Under the pieces are notes generated by a model, which did not search any database, had not been told where the DNA came from, and saw only the letters and a program-made list of their open reading frames with translations. A DNA stretch of 64,000 nucleotides. It comes from Streptomyces sp. ACA25. GTDB taxonomy: Bacteria > Actinomycetota > Actinomycetes > Streptomycetales > Streptomycetaceae. The stretch covers positions 1 to 64,000 of the forward strand of contig NZ_JAQKPV010000014.1 in the NCBI RefSeq assembly GCF_028200735.1, in the 5' to 3' direction. A program made the position numbers and the translations under genes. Shown piece after piece: positions 61,351 to 64,000 of this stretch (position 1 is the stretch's first letter; each line of letters starts with the position of its first letter).

Positions 61351-61518
61351 CCTCGGGTGCTCCAATGATCAGTGTCGGGTCGCTCACCGTGAGTGACGAA
61401 CCTGGTGGGGTGGGCCACTTACCGGGCCGGAATCATCCTACCGAGCCCGGCCGGTGCGGCCGTACCCGGTGCGACGGGCCGGCCGCCTGCCGGGCGGCAG
61501 CGGAGGGCATGCGGCAGC

Positions 61519-62736
61519 ATGGCGGTCATGCCTGGCGACACGACACCGTGGACCGTGATCGGACTCCTCAGCGGTACCTCCTGCGACGCGGTGGACGCCG
61601 CCGTGGGGGAGTTCCGCTTCGCCCCGGCGGACGGTGGTGGAGGTGAGGAGGAGATCGTGCTGCGGCCCCGGGGGCTGCACACCGAGCCGTACCCCGCCGG
61701 GCTCCGGGAGGAGCTGATGGGCGTTCTCCCGCCGGCCCGGGTGACCCTGGAGGACGTCTGCCGACTGGACACCGCTCTCGGCAGGTTCTTCGGCACGGTG
61801 GCGGCCGGCGCCGTGGCCGGACTGCCGGACGGCCGGGCGGACCTGGTGGCCTCCCACGGCCAGACCGTCCACCACTGGGTGGAAGGACCGCGGGCCCGGG
61901 GCACCCTCCAGCTCGGCGGTGCCGCCTGGATCGCCGAGGCCACCGGGCTTCCCGTGGTCTCCGACTTCCGGACCCGGGACATCGCACGCGGCGGGCAGGG
62001 CGCCCCGCTGGCCGCCGTCCTCGACGAACTGCTGCTGCTGGACGGCTCCACCGGCCGGGGGGCCCTCAACCTCGGCGGCATCGCCAACCTCACGACACGC
62101 GACGCGCACGGTGCGGTGATCGCCTATGACCTCGGACCGGCCAACGCCCTCATCGACGCGGTCGCCGCCGAGGCCAGCGGGGGAGCGGAGCGGATGGACA
62201 CCGACGGTGCCCGGGCCGCCCGCGGACGCGTGGACGGAGTCCTGCTGGCCGAGCTGCTGGCCGAGCCGTACTACCGGCTGCCGCCGCCGAAGTCGACCGG
62301 CAAGGAGCTGTTTCACGCGGGCTACCTGCGGGACCGCACCGCGGGTCGCCCGGTCGCGGCCGACGACCTGGCCGCCACCGTCACCGAGCTCACGGCCGAG
62401 CTGGTCGCCGCCGCCTGCCGCGGGCACGGCTTGACGGAGCTCGTCGTGTCCGGTGGCGGAGTGCGCAACCCCGTACTGATGGACCGCGTCCGGGCCGCCG
62501 CGGCCGGCACCCGGGTGGTCGGCAGCGAGGAGCACGGGCTGCCCGCCCAGGCGAAGGAGGGGTATCTCTTCGCGCTGCTCGGATTCCTCACCGTGCACGG
62601 GCTCGCGGGCAGTGTTCCGTCGGCCACCGGGGCCACCGTGCCTTCGGTGCTGGGATCCGTCACTCCGGGTGCGGGTCCGCTGCGGCTGCCCGGCCCCCGG
62701 GCACGACGGCCGGTCCGCCTGCGGATCGAGAACTGA
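61519..62736 (+). CDS. anmK: Anhydro-N-acetylmuramic acid kinase
   Basis: A 405-residue sugar kinase that opens and phosphorylates 1,6-anhydro-MurNAc released in peptidoglycan recycling. Signatures are GLLSGTSCDAVDAAV (P-loop), SHGQTVHHW, NLGGIANLTT and GPANALIDAV, then KSTGKELFHAGYL and VVSGGGVRNPVLM. The common family form of the first motif is SGTSxDGxD, so Ala replaces Gly here. A second ATG 9 bp later is possible. It is divergent from metG. Confidence 0.94.
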   Translation: MAVMPGDTTPWTVIGLLSGTSCDAVDAAVGEFRFAPADGGGGEEEIVLRPRGLHTEPYPAGLREELMGVLPPARVTLEDVCRLDTALGRFFGTVAAGAVAGLPDGRADLVASHGQTVHHWVEGPRARGTLQLGGAAWIAEATGLPVVSDFRTRDIARGGQGAPLAAVLDELLLLDGSTGRGALNLGGIANLTTRDAHGAVIAYDLGPANALIDAVAAEASGGAERMDTDGARAARGRVDGVLLAELLAEPYYRLPPPKSTGKELFHAGYLRDRTAGRPVAADDLAATVTELTAELVAAACRGHGLTELVVSGGGVRNPVLMDRVRAAAAGTRVVGSEEHGLPAQAKEGYLFALLGFLTVHGLAGSVPSATGATVPSVLGSVTPGAGPLRLPGPRARRPVRLRIEN

Positions 62737-62790
62737 CCGAGGCGGCCCGGTGTGGCCCTCTGCCGCCACGGAGGGCGGAGGAGCGCGGGC

Positions 62791-64000
62791 TCAGACAGCC
62801 AGCGGAAGCTGTTCCGGAGGCCCGGGACGGGCGTAGTACCAGCCCTGTGCCGAGTCGCAGCCCAGCTCACGCAGTTGCTCGGCCTGGGCGGCGGTCTCCA
62901 CCCCTTCCACCGTCACGGAGAGGTCCAGGGTGTGGGCGAGCGACACGATGCCTTCGACGATCTTCAGATCCACCGGGTCCGACGGATGATGCTGCAGCCC
63001 CTCGGTGAAGGACCGGTCCAGTTTCAGGGTGCTGGCAGGCAGCCGCCGCAGGCTGGCCAGGTTCGAGTATCCGGTCCCGAAGTCGTCCAGTGCGATGCCG
63101 ACACCGAGCTCGGCGAGCTGCCGGAGCGGCTTCAACTCGTGGTCGTCGGCGCGCACCATCGCGCTCTCCGTCACCTCCAGGCACAGCGAGGAGGCCGGCA
63201 GCCCGAACTCCTCCAGCACGGCCACGGTGTCGTCCACCAGATCGGGATGGTGCAGCTGTCGGGGGGAGAGGTTGACGTTCACCCGGAGCGGGCGCACCCC
63301 GCCGATGCCGCGTACCTGCCACTCGTACGCCTGGCGCACCGCCTCCCGCAGGACCCACCGGCCGAGCGGGACAATCAGTCCGGTGTGCTCGGCGAGCGGG
63401 ATGAAGCGGTCCGGGCCGAGCACCCCGTGCCGCGGATGGCTCCACCGCACCAGGGCCTCGGCGCCCTCCACGCTGCCGTCCGACATCTTGATCAACGGTT
63501 GGTACTCGATGAAGAACTCGCAGCCCTTGAGGGCCGCGGGCAGGTGGTGCGTCAGGTGGTGCCGGCTGATCGCCCGGGCATCGGAGTCCGGGTCGGCGAG
63601 GGCGTAGCGGTTGCCGCCCTCGGCCTTGGCGCGGTACATGGTGATGTCGGCGCTGCGCAGCACCTCGGAGGAGGTCAGTTCCTCGGTCGGGCCTTCGACC
63701 ACCCCGATGCTGGCGCGTACCATCAGCTCCCGGCCGCCCACGTCCACCGGTGCCGCCAGCGCGTCGAGGGCGCGCTGCGCCAGCTCGGTCACCACGGCCC
63801 GGGAGGGCGGATCAATGATGAGCGCGACGAACTCGTCGCCTCCGATCCTGGCGAGCAGCTGACGCGGTCCCGAGGCGCAGCTGTGCAGCCGCTCGGCAAC
63901 GGCGATCAGCAGCTGGTCCCCCACAGCGTGCCCCAGGCTGTCGTTGACCGCCTTGAAACCGTCCAGGTCCAGGTAGCACAGGCCGATCCGGGAGCAGTCG
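62791..64000 (-). CDS. GGDEF-EAL protein (cyclic-di-GMP synthase/phosphodiesterase), N-terminus beyond window
   Basis: About 403 C-terminal residues are visible. The entry reads in from the right edge with CYLDLDGFKAVNDSLGHAVG, the diguanylate cyclase substrate/metal region, then RIGGDEFVAL with intact GGDEF. The EAL domain shows EALVRW, NLSPRQ, EVTESAM, DDFGTGYSNL and KLDRSF, and E-x-x-E-T late in the domain; all catalytic metal ligands appear present. Sensor domains or helices upstream are not visible. It controls c-di-GMP, which governs development in streptomycetes. Confidence 0.94.
   Translation of the reverse strand, partial: DCSRIGLCYLDLDGFKAVNDSLGHAVGDQLLIAVAERLHSCASGPRQLLARIGGDEFVALIIDPPSRAVVTELAQRALDALAAPVDVGGRELMVRASIGVVEGPTEELTSSEVLRSADITMYRAKAEGGNRYALADPDSDARAISRHHLTHHLPAALKGCEFFIEYQPLIKMSDGSVEGAEALVRWSHPRHGVLGPDRFIPLAEHTGLIVPLGRWVLREAVRQAYEWQVRGIGGVRPLRVNVNLSPRQLHHPDLVDDTVAVLEEFGLPASSLCLEVTESAMVRADDHELKPLRQLAELGVGIALDDFGTGYSNLASLRRLPASTLKLDRSFTEGLQHHPSDPVDLKIVEGIVSLAHTLDLSVTVEGVETAAQAEQLRELGCDSAQGWYYARPGPPEQLPLAV

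Noticed and set aside
1..64000. CRISPR arrays, riboswitches and rRNA genes
   Set aside because: No regularly spaced repeats, no conserved riboswitch-like leader and no rRNA sequence were noticed on either strand.

Overview
The window is high-GC DNA with frequent GTG starts, 4-bp stop/start overlaps and typical actinomycete gene content. It most likely comes from a Streptomyces or a close relative. The hopanoid, isoprenoid and cell-surface block at about 40-58 kb has the gene order I remember from the S. coelicolor SCO6745-SCO6764 region (from memory, not searched).

Left part (1-12.7 kb), accessory: the edge of a nonribosomal peptide cluster. On the minus strand are a methyltransferase, an MbtH protein and an NRPS (A with embedded methyltransferase, carrier protein, start of a C domain) that runs off the left edge. 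The A domain's ten specificity residues read DFWNIGMVHK, the classic threonine code, so N-methyl-threonine is expected. A divergent StrR-type regulator and a decayed IS481-type transposase follow. Next comes a plus-strand cassette of six genes: MhpD-, MhpF- and MhpE-like enzymes, an acyl carrier protein, a HisC-like aminotransferase and a LnmK-like acyltransferase/decarboxylase. Read as a biosynthetic unit this is a meta-cleavage lower pathway run backwards: a C3 (or C2) acyl unit is reduced to an aldehyde, joined to pyruvate, dehydrated and transaminated. With propionyl the product would be 2-amino-4-hexenoate or a relative. This is the strongest candidate for an undescribed system here. The cassette ends beside a tRNA-Leu(GAG) whose 3' end faces the cluster.

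Middle (13-40 kb), mostly chromosomal housekeeping and regulation: a TetR regulator with two bacterial PH-domain proteins, a lone cyclic-nucleotide-binding protein, an XRE/MmyB regulator, a PfkB kinase, dodecin, a saccharopine-dehydrogenase-like enzyme, YhhN and sterol-desaturase-like membrane proteins, a class V aminotransferase, a lipoprotein beside a pseudokinase fused to a ligand-binding domain, a 57-residue zinc ribbon, a thiolase/FadB beta-oxidation pair, a TetR/MMPL pair, Tex, and an acyl-ACP desaturase behind tandem palindromes.

Right part (40-64 kb): a SCO6745-family protein, an enoyl-CoA hydratase, an isopentenyl-diphosphate isomerase, a CDF transporter and GalE. Then follows a tightly packed envelope operon: a DUF5941-type CDP-alcohol phosphatidyltransferase with a probable CTG start, a nucleotidyltransferase, a glycerol-1-phosphate-dehydrogenase-like enzyme, a second CDP-alcohol phosphatidyltransferase, a GT2 glycosyltransferase and a two-gene ABC exporter. 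It leads into squalene genes hpnC-hpnD-hpnE and a polyprenyl synthase. The squalene-hopene cyclase expected next is absent; a terminator, a tyrosine-phosphatase-like gene, metG, anmK and a truncated GGDEF-EAL protein follow.
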